Source: Psychrobacter sp. JB385 (GTDB lineage: Bacteria; Pseudomonadota; Gammaproteobacteria; Pseudomonadales; Moraxellaceae). From it: 64,000 bases of DNA. This document shows, in pieces, positions 25,541 to 34,345 of this stretch. The stretch's first letter is position 1. Every line of letters starts with the position of its first letter. A program made the translations under genes and the position numbers. The stretch is taken from positions 124,001-188,000 of the forward strand of contig NZ_FUKN01000010.1 of NCBI RefSeq assembly GCF_900163785.1. The letters are read 5' to 3'. Under the pieces are notes generated by a model. The model saw only the letters and a program-made list of their open reading frames with translations, did no database searches and was not told where the DNA came from.

Positions 25541-25567
25541 ATGAACATCAACATCATTGATGTTCAT
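25541..25567. repeat. Second hairpin next to the pepN/aroG terminator
   Basis: ATGAACATCAA / TTGATGTTCAT, 11-bp perfect arms, 5-nt loop, starting two bases after the terminator stem and ending just before the aroG stop. No T-run. It could stabilise the aroG mRNA 3' end. Confidence 0.7.
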
Positions 25568-25572
25568 AGTGA

Positions 25573-26655
25573 TTAACGGTTAGGCAATACGTCTTTTACC
25601 ATGTCACGTAAGTTACGTAGTGACGCGACCGTACTTTCCCAGTCTAAACAGCCATCAGTAATTGATTTACCGTATTCAAGTGCATCCAAATCAGCAGTCA
25701 GTTCTTGGCGACCACCTTTGAGATGGCTCTCAATCATCATGCCAATAATGGATTTGTTACCATTTTGGATTTGTTCGGCGACGTTTTGGATGACCATTGG
25801 CTGCAAATAAGGATCTTTGCCCGAATTGGCATGACTTGAGTCAATCATGATTTTGCCATTCGTCTTACCTTTTGCCAGCTCATTTTCGACTTGAGCCACG
25901 GCAGTTTCATCATAATTAGGTTTACCGTTACCACCGCGCAGTACCACATGGGCGTAAGGGTTACCTTTAGATTTGATAATACAGACTTTACCATCAGATG
26001 ACAGACCCAAGAAGCTATGACCAGCTTTTACGGCTTGCATCGCGTTGACAGCAACTGTCATACCGCCGTCAGTACCATTTTTGAAGCCGACAGGGCAAGA
26101 TAGGCCAGAGCTCATTTCACGATGTGTTTGGCTCTCAGTCGTACGTGCACCAATAGCAGACCAGCTAATCAGATCCTGCATGTACTGCGGAGTATTAGGA
26201 TCTAAGGCTTCGGTCGCACATGGCAAGCCTTTTTCGTTTAGGTCAAGCAATAGCTTACGAGCAGTACGTAGGCCTTTTTCGATGTCAAAGCTGTCATTCA
26301 TATCAGGGTCATTAATCATACCCTTCCAGCCGACAGTGGTACGTGGTTTTTCAAAATACACGCGCATCACAACAAATACGCTGTCTTCGATCTCTTTCGC
26401 CAATACGGCCAAACGATCGGCATATTCGTGAGCGGCTTTGATATCGTGGATAGAGCAAGGGCCAATGACCACAAATAGGCGCTTATCTTTACCATCTAGG
26501 ATATCTTGGATGGTGTTGCGTCCTTTTAGAACCGTATCATACGCTTTGTCTGATAAAGGCAGCTCGGTTTTTAATTCAGCGGGAGTAATCAAAGGAATAA
26601 ATTTTTCAATATTCACGTCGTCAATGTCTGCATTATGGGTAACTGATGTTGTCAT
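25573..26655 (-). CDS. aroG: 3-deoxy-7-phosphoheptulonate synthase, class I
   Basis: The 360-residue type I-alpha DAHP synthase condenses phosphoenolpyruvate and erythrose 4-phosphate, the first step of aromatic amino-acid synthesis. Motifs: FVVIGPCSIHD (metal-binding Cys), RVYFEKPRTTVGWKG, IGARTTESQTHREM, GFKNGTDG and DSSHANSGKD (His ligand). Length and sequence match the AroF/AroG/AroH group; which amino acid inhibits it cannot be read with certainty, so the symbol is by best resemblance. A 14-bp palindrome lies 77 bp upstream. It stands alone. Confidence 0.9.
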   Translation of the reverse strand: MTTSVTHNADIDDVNIEKFIPLITPAELKTELPLSDKAYDTVLKGRNTIQDILDGKDKRLFVVIGPCSIHDIKAAHEYADRLAVLAKEIEDSVFVVMRVYFEKPRTTVGWKGMINDPDMNDSFDIEKGLRTARKLLLDLNEKGLPCATEALDPNTPQYMQDLISWSAIGARTTESQTHREMSSGLSCPVGFKNGTDGGMTVAVNAMQAVKAGHSFLGLSSDGKVCIIKSKGNPYAHVVLRGGNGKPNYDETAVAQVENELAKGKTNGKIMIDSSHANSGKDPYLQPMVIQNVAEQIQNGNKSIIGMMIESHLKGGRQELTADLDALEYGKSITDGCLDWESTVASLRNLRDMVKDVLPNR

Positions 26656-27070
26656 GGTTATATATCATCTAGCTGATTTATAGGAATATTCATTATGCGG
26701 ACAAAACACTTAGTTGACAAGGGCAGTCGAGCAGTTAATTAACTGATAACTGGAATGTGGAAACCAAAACTTAGTTATACTTACACCAACTTAGGGTTGT
26801 ATTTAACATCGCAAATGCATGTTTGGTATTTCGTTTTTCTGTCTATTAATAAGTATTGATTAACCATTGGCTATCCAATACTCAGTTTTTATGCGTGATT
26901 TTCGCTATTTTTGCCATCGTCACGTATGATGGCGACTTACACAATATGATTGAGATACCCTAAATAATAAAGAGGCTCAATGGCTTTAGCATTTTATCTC
27001 TCATTCTCTGTGGTATATTTTATAATATCCCTTTTGTATCAATTGTATTTTTGAATATTGAGAGCTTGTC
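26656..27070. other. 415-bp divergent intergenic region between aroG and lpxB
   Basis: AT-rich, with promoters expected in both directions; TATAAT-like sequence occurs around 27030 before lpxB. Apart from the 14-bp palindrome I see no gene, strong hairpin or repeat. Confidence 0.45.
26732..26745. promoter_or_regulatory. 14-bp palindrome upstream of aroG
   Basis: CAGTTAATTAACTG is a perfect palindrome 77 bp before the aroG start. It may be a regulator site for aromatic biosynthesis, but AT-rich palindromes of this size also occur by chance. Confidence 0.35.
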
Positions 27071-28378
27071 ATGACAGATTTTGCGACGCCTAATAGATAT
27101 ACTGACTTAACAAATTCGACAGCGATAGATTCTCAGGTAGCTGATTTAAAAAAAGCGCCACTCATTATAGGTATCGTGGCAGGGGAGGCATCAGGCGATA
27201 GCTTAGGTGCAGACTTTATGCAACAAATGAACAATTTGCGTGATGATATTGTCTGGGTAGGCGTTGGTGGTAGTAAGATGCAAGCGCAGGGACTACAAAG
27301 TATTTTTCCCTTGGAACGTTTGGCTGTGATGGGACTGGTAGAGGTCATGGCACAGTTGCCTGACTTACTCAAAGCCCGTCGCGAGCTATTGACTGCGTTT
27401 GAAGCAGCTGATATTGATTGGTTTATCGGTATTGATGCGCCAGACTTTAATCTTAGGGTCGCTAAAAAATTAAAGCCCAAAGGTATATTTTGTGTGCAGT
27501 ATGTGAGCCCCTCTATTTGGGCATGGCGTGAGTCGCGCATTCATAATATCAAAGCTGCGACTGACTTGGTGCTGTGTTTGTTTCCCTTTGAGTTACCCGT
27601 CTATGAGCGCCATAATCATCCTGCCATCTGTGTTGGTCATCCGCTGCTTCGTACTATGGATCGAACGCTGTTAGAGACACCGATCAATCAGCGACGTAGT
27701 GAATTGGTCTGGCATAATGATGGCTTGCAGCAGTTTTTTATTGAGCGCTTCGATGATGTCAGTCAACTTATTTGTGTGATGCCTGGCTCTAGGCGCAGTG
27801 AGATTACTGCTATTTTGCCCTTGATGCTAGATGGTATTCAAAAGCTTTTATTATTAGATCCTAAGCTGTGCTTTATTGTTCCAACTGTCGATCAAAACCA
27901 TCAATATATCGTACAAGATGTCATTGATCAGCGGTCAGAGCAGCTGCGTTCTGCTATCGTGGTGGTGTATGATAATAGTCAGCCAACCTTTAGTCAGCAG
28001 GCAATGGCAGCATCAGATATTGTCATGCTGGCATCTGGAACAGCAACTTTGGAGGCAATGCTGCTTGAGCGCCCAATGGTGGTGGTTTATCAATTAAATC
28101 AAATGACTTATCAGATTGCTAAGCGTCTTGTTAAAGTTCCCTATGTTGCATTGCCCAATATTTTGGCAGGTACAGCGATTGTTCCTGAGCTTATTCAAGA
28201 GCAGGCAAGCGGCGATAATATTTGCCGTACCGTCATGCGTCTTCTACAACCTCGCGCGTATGCTGAGCAATCCAGCGATCTCTTAGCTACCAAACACGCG
28301 TTAGAGCAGCAAAGCAATCATGAGCCTGCCAATAGTGTGATTGAGCAATGGTTCATAAAAAACAACCAACAATCCTAA
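27071..28378 (+). CDS. lpxB: Lipid-A-disaccharide synthase
   Basis: The 435-residue GT19 glycosyltransferase opens with the family signature AGEASGDSLGADFMQQM. Further family blocks are IDAPDFNLRVAKKLK, YVSPSIWAWRESRI, VGHPL, CVMPGSRRSEI and ASGTATLEAMLLERPMVVVY. It joins UDP-diacylglucosamine and lipid X into the lipid A disaccharide at the inner-membrane face. It is about 50 residues longer than E. coli LpxB, through an N-terminal tail of about 30 residues and an enlarged middle. It is followed 57 bp later by rnhB, the order seen in E. coli, but the other lpx genes are not present here. Confidence 0.95.
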   Translation: MTDFATPNRYTDLTNSTAIDSQVADLKKAPLIIGIVAGEASGDSLGADFMQQMNNLRDDIVWVGVGGSKMQAQGLQSIFPLERLAVMGLVEVMAQLPDLLKARRELLTAFEAADIDWFIGIDAPDFNLRVAKKLKPKGIFCVQYVSPSIWAWRESRIHNIKAATDLVLCLFPFELPVYERHNHPAICVGHPLLRTMDRTLLETPINQRRSELVWHNDGLQQFFIERFDDVSQLICVMPGSRRSEITAILPLMLDGIQKLLLLDPKLCFIVPTVDQNHQYIVQDVIDQRSEQLRSAIVVVYDNSQPTFSQQAMAASDIVMLASGTATLEAMLLERPMVVVYQLNQMTYQIAKRLVKVPYVALPNILAGTAIVPELIQEQASGDNICRTVMRLLQPRAYAEQSSDLLATKHALEQQSNHEPANSVIEQWFIKNNQQS

Positions 28379-28435
28379 CGTATAATCACTTTTAATCCAT
28401 ATTTATCCCATTAATAACATAGACATAATAACTCT

Positions 28436-29305
28436 ATGAGTAACCAGCACTCTACCAAGAACTCTGCCACACCGTTTGATATCATTATCGAAACCATTGA
28501 TATTAACGGTCAGTATATCCATTTGGCTGAGCCTGTCCATTTATCAGGTCAGCTCAATGTCTCTGAGCTGCGTGCTCAATATTTGACAAGTTCAGAAGAA
28601 GATTTGGCGTTACAGATGGGGGTTGATGAAGCAGGACGCGGCCCACTTTTGGGGAGTGTCAATGTTGCGGCTGCAATATTACCTAGCGCTTGGGCAGGAC
28701 TGATTGAGAATCAGCCTCTCAAAGATACCCCGTTGTCCATATTAACCGACTCCAAACAGTTGAGTGAAAAAAAGCGTGACGTGCTTTATCCCTTGGTGCA
28801 GAAATATGCAATGGGGTATGTGGTTGCAGACGTTCCAGCCGCCGTTATTGATCAGATCAATATCTTGCAAGCGACGATGCTTGGTATGCGCCTGTGTACG
28901 GAAGTATTATTAGAAATGGTCGCTCCGTACCTTATGATTGACAACGCTGATAGCGATTTGCAGCAAAAGTCTCATACGTGCGTACAGGTATTATTCGATG
29001 GCAATCGGTGTCCTGATTTGGACGAAGCCACACTTGAAAAAGCAGGTATCAAAAAATCTGCCATCGATAGTCAAGCGTGGGTAAAAGGTGATGCGCGTCA
29101 TACCAGCATTGCCGCCGCCAGTATATTGGCAAAAGTCAGTCGCGATAAAACCATGTATACGCTTGATAATCAATATCCAGAATACGGAATTGCCAAGCAT
29201 AAAGGGTATCCAACAAAGGCACATATAGAAGCCATTGCAATGCACGGTATTTTGCCAGCGCATAGACGCAGTTTTGCACCAGTCAGAAAGGTGCTTGAAA
29301 ACTAA
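28436..29305 (+). CDS. rnhB: Ribonuclease HII with N-terminal extension
   Basis: The catalytic DEAGRG starts at Asp64 ([18 protein letters not shown]), with [11 protein letters not shown] and [19 protein letters not shown] following. It removes ribonucleotides from DNA and RNA primers. The protein has 289 residues against about 200 in E. coli: a 60-residue N-terminal extension of unknown role, predicted beta-rich, plus a roughly 25-residue insertion around residue 165. The ATG at 28436 is the only reasonable start before the extension, although the ribosome site is weak. Co-directional with lpxB. Confidence 0.92.
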   Translation: MSNQHSTKNSATPFDIIIETIDINGQYIHLAEPVHLSGQLNVSELRAQYLTSSEEDLALQMGVDEAGRGPLLGSVNVAAAILPSAWAGLIENQPLKDTPLSILTDSKQLSEKKRDVLYPLVQKYAMGYVVADVPAAVIDQINILQATMLGMRLCTEVLLEMVAPYLMIDNADSDLQQKSHTCVQVLFDGNRCPDLDEATLEKAGIKKSAIDSQAWVKGDARHTSIAAASILAKVSRDKTMYTLDNQYPEYGIAKHKGYPTKAHIEAIAMHGILPAHRRSFAPVRKVLEN

Positions 29306-29453
29306 AACAATCACTCATTTGAGAACAACTTAGATTCAAATAGCCTAAGCAAAATATATAAAATAACATTATATCGCTTAATGACATTGAGATAGTTAAC
29401 TTTAAGCTATATTAAACTCGTATGAGGGCTACTACGCTATAGGATAAAAAGGA

Positions 29454-30650
29454 ATGTCACACACCTCACATGACAACGTTGCAACCATCCTGTTTTTGAC
29501 GGTACTTTTGACGGCTTGTAATGGGGGCGGGGAAGATGCTGATAAGACTCCTGCCCCAAGAGTCACGCCACCTATCATCGAGTCAAGCGATACCTCTATA
29601 GACCAATCAAATGATAATCTTGACGATCAGGCTGCCAATTCAATAGGGAGCAATGATACCAATGCGGCGCTAATTGCCAACAATGCATTCAGCTTGGCGA
29701 GGACCAGTTGTGGGCTGAATGGCTTGTCTGCTGATACAGCCTTAGAAGATATTGCCACCCAGCATACCAATTATATCCAATACGTTTTTGCCAATAGCAT
29801 ACCGACCGTATTCAATGCGCATTACGAAAATGAGATTGCAGATATTGCAAACGTGACCAATACCAATAATCCGTTTTTTGGCGGGCTGGATTTGGGAGCG
29901 CGGTTATCCAATGCAGACTATGCTAATGCACGTTTTGGGGCTGCCGAAAATATCGCACAATCGATGTATTACAGTTCAGCAGGTAAGCTATTTAGCTCAG
30001 AGGTCATGGCAAACTCAATGGCCAAGTCATTGCTAGCCGCGCCGTATCATTTGCGGTCTCTTATGTTGCCAAGTTTATATCTGACTGGTACGAGTATCGT
30101 TACCTATAAGCCACATAATAAAAATGCTACCAATAACCAAGGTTATATATTGGTCAATAATAGCGCAGCCACGCAAGCAACCAAAAATGAAACCGTCAAA
30201 GGCGTATTTACTTATCCATGTCAAGGTGTCACGGATACTGTGACCGCGCTATATAATGAAACTCCTGACCCTGTTAAACATACAGGTCGGGACTTACAAA
30301 ATGATCCGATTGGGCAACCCATTTATATCAGTGTGCCGTCTGCGCGCACGATTACTATCAGCAATGTGACGTTTTATGATGTTGGGCGCAATATCAATGT
30401 ACCGATTGAATTGCTAGATTATCGTCAAGATCCCTACAAAGATACAGTCAATGAACTGCCAGCAAATGAAGCGTTTATCTTACCTATTACTGACGATTTA
30501 AAAAGCTGTGAGGCTTTTTATAGTAACAATAAAAACTGCGGCTTGTATGGCAATAGTGAATATCGCGTGAGCTTTGATGTATTGATAGATAACAAGACGA
30601 TAGAACGTAAGAGCTTCGTCTTTAAGACGGGCGCTGTAAATGAAGCATAG
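29454..30650 (+). CDS. CAP-domain (SCP/PR1-like) lipoprotein
   Basis: The 398-residue precursor has a lipoprotein signal with lipobox LLTAC (Cys22), then an acidic Ser/Thr/Asp linker to about residue 70. A CAP-like domain (about 78-230) follows: NAFSLARTSCGLNGL, then AHYENEIAD and GAAENIAQSMYY, matching the conserved N..R...GL, H.E and EN positions of the SCP/PR1 family. The C-terminal part (about 245-398) is beta-rich with paired cysteines (CQGV; KSCEAFYSNNKNCG). It would sit in the periplasm or on the outer membrane. CAP proteins have varied, mostly unknown bacterial roles. Start: ATG behind AAAAAGGA. Monocistronic in appearance. Confidence 0.7.
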   Translation: MSHTSHDNVATILFLTVLLTACNGGGEDADKTPAPRVTPPIIESSDTSIDQSNDNLDDQAANSIGSNDTNAALIANNAFSLARTSCGLNGLSADTALEDIATQHTNYIQYVFANSIPTVFNAHYENEIADIANVTNTNNPFFGGLDLGARLSNADYANARFGAAENIAQSMYYSSAGKLFSSEVMANSMAKSLLAAPYHLRSLMLPSLYLTGTSIVTYKPHNKNATNNQGYILVNNSAATQATKNETVKGVFTYPCQGVTDTVTALYNETPDPVKHTGRDLQNDPIGQPIYISVPSARTITISNVTFYDVGRNINVPIELLDYRQDPYKDTVNELPANEAFILPITDDLKSCEAFYSNNKNCGLYGNSEYRVSFDVLIDNKTIERKSFVFKTGAVNEA

Positions 30651-30684
30651 ACAGCACCCTGACTATGGTTTTATGTCTGTGAAA

Positions 30685-31350
30685 TCAAAAAGAAGAGTTC
30701 GGCTGCTGCAAAAAGGCTTCTTCATCATCGCTTGACTCACGATCTAGCGTGTCATTACGATGAGGATAACGACCAAACTGCTCAATAATACTTTTATGAC
30801 GATGTTCAAAATCCAAGGTTTCAGCATCGTTCAATTGTTCAAACAAAGGTAGATAACGCTCATGAATCATCAGAGACTCAGAGTGCATGAATGGCATAAT
30901 CATAAATTTGCGCCAGTCTACTGGTAGCGTATCAAAATGTGGTTGCTGGATGGCTTCTTGTGCCAAGACTACAGCCATACTGTCCTGCGCAAAAGCACAC
31001 GCCTGTCCGCGACACAGATTACGCGAGAATTGGTCTAAAACAATAATTTCTGCTAAACGTCCAGCCAAAGCGGTAATAGAGCTGTTGCTGTCCTTGGCGG
31101 CTTTTGCACTACGCCATGTCACGCATTCGCCTCGTTTTGCCGCCTGCCAAATTTTTCTAAACTGATCGTTTATTTGCTGGTCAAAACGATCATTTTTTGC
31201 AAACCAATATGACTTATTGTCTTGGTCAAACCAAAAATCTAAAACAGCTCGAGCATCAGCGTCAAGGTATTCCACATTCATATTTTTTGGATCAAGCTGG
31301 GATAAATTGGCTTGGCTACTAGCAGTAGAATAGTCGGTTGATAATGACAT
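30685..31350 (-). CDS. DUF924 family protein
   Basis: The 221-residue soluble, mostly helical protein has the DUF924 hallmarks AVLDFWF near the N-terminus, IIVLDQFSRNLCRGQACAFAQD in the middle and MPFMHSESL later. The family has a TPR-like fold and no assigned function. The N-terminal 30 residues and the acidic C-terminal tail (DRESSDDEEAFLQQPNSSF) are extra. It converges on the CAP lipoprotein gene (34-bp gap) and is divergent from nspC. Confidence 0.8.
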   Translation of the reverse strand: MSLSTDYSTASSQANLSQLDPKNMNVEYLDADARAVLDFWFDQDNKSYWFAKNDRFDQQINDQFRKIWQAAKRGECVTWRSAKAAKDSNSSITALAGRLAEIIVLDQFSRNLCRGQACAFAQDSMAVVLAQEAIQQPHFDTLPVDWRKFMIMPFMHSESLMIHERYLPLFEQLNDAETLDFEHRHKSIIEQFGRYPHRNDTLDRESSDDEEAFLQQPNSSF

Positions 31351-31439
31351 AAAATATTCTAATTATGATGAATTTAGTCTACTATAGCGCAAATATTTAT
31401 ATCTGTCATGACGCCAATAGCGCGATTAGGTAACCTATT

Positions 31440-32696
31440 ATGAATTTAGAAAACTCAGTAAAACCGTCCGACGTATCATTACCACCAACCCCTTATTACT
31501 TGCTAGATGAAGCTGCCATCGTTGCCAATATGCAGATTATTGCTCGTCTGTGTGAGCTCTCAGGTGCCAAAGCATTATTGGCGCTCAAATGCTTTGCAAC
31601 ATGGGGTGTGTTTGATGTGATGCAACCGTATCTGCATGGAACGACTTCTTCATCATTGAATGAAGTGCGTTTGGGTTATGAGACTTTTGGTAATAATACT
31701 GACGTCAATAGCAAAGATAAAAAAGAAACTCATGCCTATAGTGTGGCATATAGCGCCGATGAGATCGATGAAGTGCTGAGCTATGCGGATAAGATTATTT
31801 TTAACTCAATCTCACAGCTGACAGCGTTTAAAGATAAAGCTGCTGCAAAAAGTATTCCTGTCGGATTGCGATTGAACCCTAAGACCAGCAATTCGTCATT
31901 TATTATTGCTGATCCAGCGCGCCCTTTTAGTCGTCTTGGCGAGCACGATAAAGAAAAAATCACAGGGGTGCTTGGTGATATTACGGGTGTCATGATTCAC
32001 AATAACTGTGAAAATGACAGCTTTGAGGCTTTTAGCGCGAGCTTAGCAGACATTGAGACACGATTTGGCGATATTTTAAAGCAGTTAGAGTGGGTGAGTT
32101 TGGGCGGTGGTATTCATTTTATCGCGCCTGATTATCCGCTCGAAAAACTGGCCGAAAGACTAAAAGGCTTTAGCCAAACTTATGGTGTCCAAGTGTATCT
32201 TGAACCAGGTGAGGCAAGTATCCACGGTGCAGGGTCATTGGTTACGACGGTATTAGATACCATGTACAATCAAAAAAATCTTGCTGTCGTTGACTCTTCT
32301 ATCGAAGCGCATATGCTGGATCTGCTGATCTATCGTGAGTCAGCGCCCATTACAGCCATCAATAAAGCGACTATTGATGTCAATCCTGTCAAGTCTATTA
32401 TCGACGATTCAGCTGTTCATGAGCCCTCGACAGCCAAATCTGAGCAAACGACAGAAAATACGATTATTTATGGTCGTTCTTGTTTGGCTGGCGATATTTT
32501 TGGTGAGTATGAGTTATCGGACAGTTTGACAGTAGGTGATACCATCACTTTTGGTAATGCTGCCGGTTACACCATGGTCAAGAAAAATTGGTTTAATGGT
32601 GTTAATATGCCAGCCATTGTCATTCGTCGTTTAGGTGGGCGCATTGATGTACAGCGTGAGTTTGATTATCAAGACTATAAAGCGAGTTTGTCTTAA
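31440..32696 (+). CDS. nspC: Carboxynorspermidine/carboxyspermidine decarboxylase
   Basis: PLP-dependent fold-III decarboxylase of 418 residues. It shows TPYYLLDEAAIVANM, the cofactor Lys50 in LLALKCFATW, SSLNEVRLGYE, HNNCEND and VSLGGGIHF, and the C-terminal GRSCLAGDIFGEYEL with the active-site Cys and Asp. It decarboxylates carboxynorspermidine or carboxyspermidine to the polyamine. It carries an insertion of about 35 residues near residues 305-340 (DVNPVKSIIDDSAV... region). The following gene encodes the matching dehydrogenase, so the pair gives an S-adenosylmethionine-independent triamine route. Start: ATG after AGGTAAC. Confidence 0.9.
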   Translation: MNLENSVKPSDVSLPPTPYYLLDEAAIVANMQIIARLCELSGAKALLALKCFATWGVFDVMQPYLHGTTSSSLNEVRLGYETFGNNTDVNSKDKKETHAYSVAYSADEIDEVLSYADKIIFNSISQLTAFKDKAAAKSIPVGLRLNPKTSNSSFIIADPARPFSRLGEHDKEKITGVLGDITGVMIHNNCENDSFEAFSASLADIETRFGDILKQLEWVSLGGGIHFIAPDYPLEKLAERLKGFSQTYGVQVYLEPGEASIHGAGSLVTTVLDTMYNQKNLAVVDSSIEAHMLDLLIYRESAPITAINKATIDVNPVKSIIDDSAVHEPSTAKSEQTTENTIIYGRSCLAGDIFGEYELSDSLTVGDTITFGNAAGYTMVKKNWFNGVNMPAIVIRRLGGRIDVQREFDYQDYKASLS

Positions 32697-32753
32697 TTTT
32701 AAGTCTGCTGGTTTTTAATATATAAAACTATTGGTTATCTTAGCGATTAATTG

Positions 32754-32814
32754 TTGCCGAAAAGCATGTAAAAATTGCTATAATCGCCACGGGCAAAAAT
32801 AGCCATATTTGCCC
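32754..32814 (+). promoter_or_regulatory. Extended -10 promoter and leader hairpin before the carboxyspermidine dehydrogenase gene
   Basis: TGCTATAAT (TGn-TATAAT) at 32777-32785, with a weak TTGCCG 20 bp upstream. The presumed start of transcription falls near 32792, where a hairpin GGGCAAA / TTTGCCC (32792-32814) begins. The leader to the start codon would be about 140 nt. Its later part has a C/T-rich tract, then the ribosome site AAAGGAGG. Structured leader proposed by eye. Confidence 0.55.
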
Positions 32815-32932
32815 GACGGGTGCGTGGGTTTTCCTCGGTCTTCCTTTTTAATTCACGCATATCATTCACTCGTTTCTGCTTTGCATAGCCACTATTAATG
32901 GTATCTACAGGAACACAAAGGAGGATTGTTCA

Positions 32933-34207
32933 TTGAACACAAACCAATCAGTTAAGCCCAACAAAAAAGACGTACTCATCATTGGAGCCGGCGGAGTCGC
33001 TCAAGTGGTTGCGCATAAGTGTGCCATGCACAATGATGTATTGGGTGAGATTCATATTGCCTCGCGTACGGTAGATAAATGCAGTGCAATCGCCCAAAGC
33101 GTGATAGATAAAGACAGTTTTAAGCTGCCTGCGGTATTGCATACGCACCAAGTTGATGCCATGGATACCCAAGCATTGATAGAGTTGATCCAAGCCACAG
33201 GCGTACAGATCATCATCAATGTTGGATCAGCATTTATTAATATGACGGTGCTTGAGGCTTGTATTGAGACAGGCGTGGCATATATTGATACTGCCATTCA
33301 TGAAGACCCGCGTAAGATTTGCGAGACACCGCCATGGTATAACAACTATGAATGGCAACGTCGCGAGCGCTGCGCAGACAACAATGTCACTGCTATTTTA
33401 GGGGCAGGTTTTGATCCTGGAATGGTCAATGCGTATGCGCGTCTTGGGTATGACATGATGGATGCAGGATCAGTCAGTGACATTGATATTATTGATATTA
33501 ATGCAGGCAGCCATGGCAAATATTTTGCGACCAACTTCGATCCTGAGATTAACTTCCGTGAGTTCACGGGTACGGTTTACTCTTGGCAAGACAGCAAGTG
33601 GCAGTCTAACAAAATGTTTGAAGTCAAACGTACCGATGATTTGCCAGTTGTGGGCGTGCAAAACAGCTATCTGAGTGGTCATGATGAAGTGCATTCATTA
33701 TCTGCTAATTTAGATGTACCAAACATTCGCTTTTGGATGGGCTTTGGTGAGCATTATATCAATGTCTTCACTGTCTTGCAGAATCTAGGTCTACTATCTG
33801 AGCAGCCAGTGATGACTGCTGAAGGCCAAGAAGTGGTGCCGCTAAAAGTTGTTAAAGCAGTACTACCAGATCCAAGCTCACTTGCACCAAACTATACAGG
33901 AAAGACCTGCATTGGTGACAAAGTCAAAGGCAAAATCAATGGCGTTGGGGCTGAAGTGTTTATCTATAATGTTTCAGATCATAAAGATGCCTACAACGAA
34001 GTGGGTAGCCAAGGCATCTCGTATACCGCAGGCGTGCCACCTGTTGCGGCAGCTATGCTAGTTGCAACTGGCGAGTGGGATGCGGGCAAAATGGTCAATG
34101 TTGAAGAGCTAGATGCCAAGCCATTTATCAATCTGCTCAACAAGATTGGTTTGCCAACGCGTATCAAAGACAGCAATGGTGACAGAGCGCTTGAGTTTGA
34201 TATTTGA
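32933..34207 (+). CDS. Carboxynorspermidine/carboxyspermidine dehydrogenase (saccharopine dehydrogenase family)
   Basis: The 424-residue protein has the N-terminal NAD(P)-binding VLIIGAGGVAQVVAHKC, typical of Lys9/saccharopine-type reductases, and GAGFDPGMVNAYARLGYD and INAGSHGKYFATNFDPEIN blocks characteristic of carboxy(nor)spermidine dehydrogenase. It condenses aspartate semialdehyde with putrescine or diaminopropane and reduces the product, giving the substrate of NspC. Start: TTG at 32933 preceded by a near-consensus AAAGGAGG; the near-perfect ribosome site makes the weak start codon credible. The order (decarboxylase first, separate promoter for the dehydrogenase) lets the two be tuned separately. 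Confidence 0.9.
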   Translation: MNTNQSVKPNKKDVLIIGAGGVAQVVAHKCAMHNDVLGEIHIASRTVDKCSAIAQSVIDKDSFKLPAVLHTHQVDAMDTQALIELIQATGVQIIINVGSAFINMTVLEACIETGVAYIDTAIHEDPRKICETPPWYNNYEWQRRERCADNNVTAILGAGFDPGMVNAYARLGYDMMDAGSVSDIDIIDINAGSHGKYFATNFDPEINFREFTGTVYSWQDSKWQSNKMFEVKRTDDLPVVGVQNSYLSGHDEVHSLSANLDVPNIRFWMGFGEHYINVFTVLQNLGLLSEQPVMTAEGQEVVPLKVVKAVLPDPSSLAPNYTGKTCIGDKVKGKINGVGAEVFIYNVSDHKDAYNEVGSQGISYTAGVPPVAAAMLVATGEWDAGKMVNVEELDAKPFINLLNKIGLPTRIKDSNGDRALEFDI

Positions 34208-34241
34208 GCCTACGATCAAAATAAGTGTTGTTATCAATAGC

Positions 34242-34272
34242 AAAAAGCCTATCTATTATAGATAGGCTTTTT
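34242..34272. terminator. Bidirectional terminator between the dehydrogenase gene and htpX
   Basis: Stem AAAAAGCCTATCT / AGATAGGCTTTTT with loop ATTAT and further Ts. Confidence 0.92.
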
Positions 34273-34345
34273 TATGTTAATAGAATTAAGAGGGTTGATG
34301 CTAAAAATATTCAATCCCTCACATGTTCTACTATGCTTTATTGGG

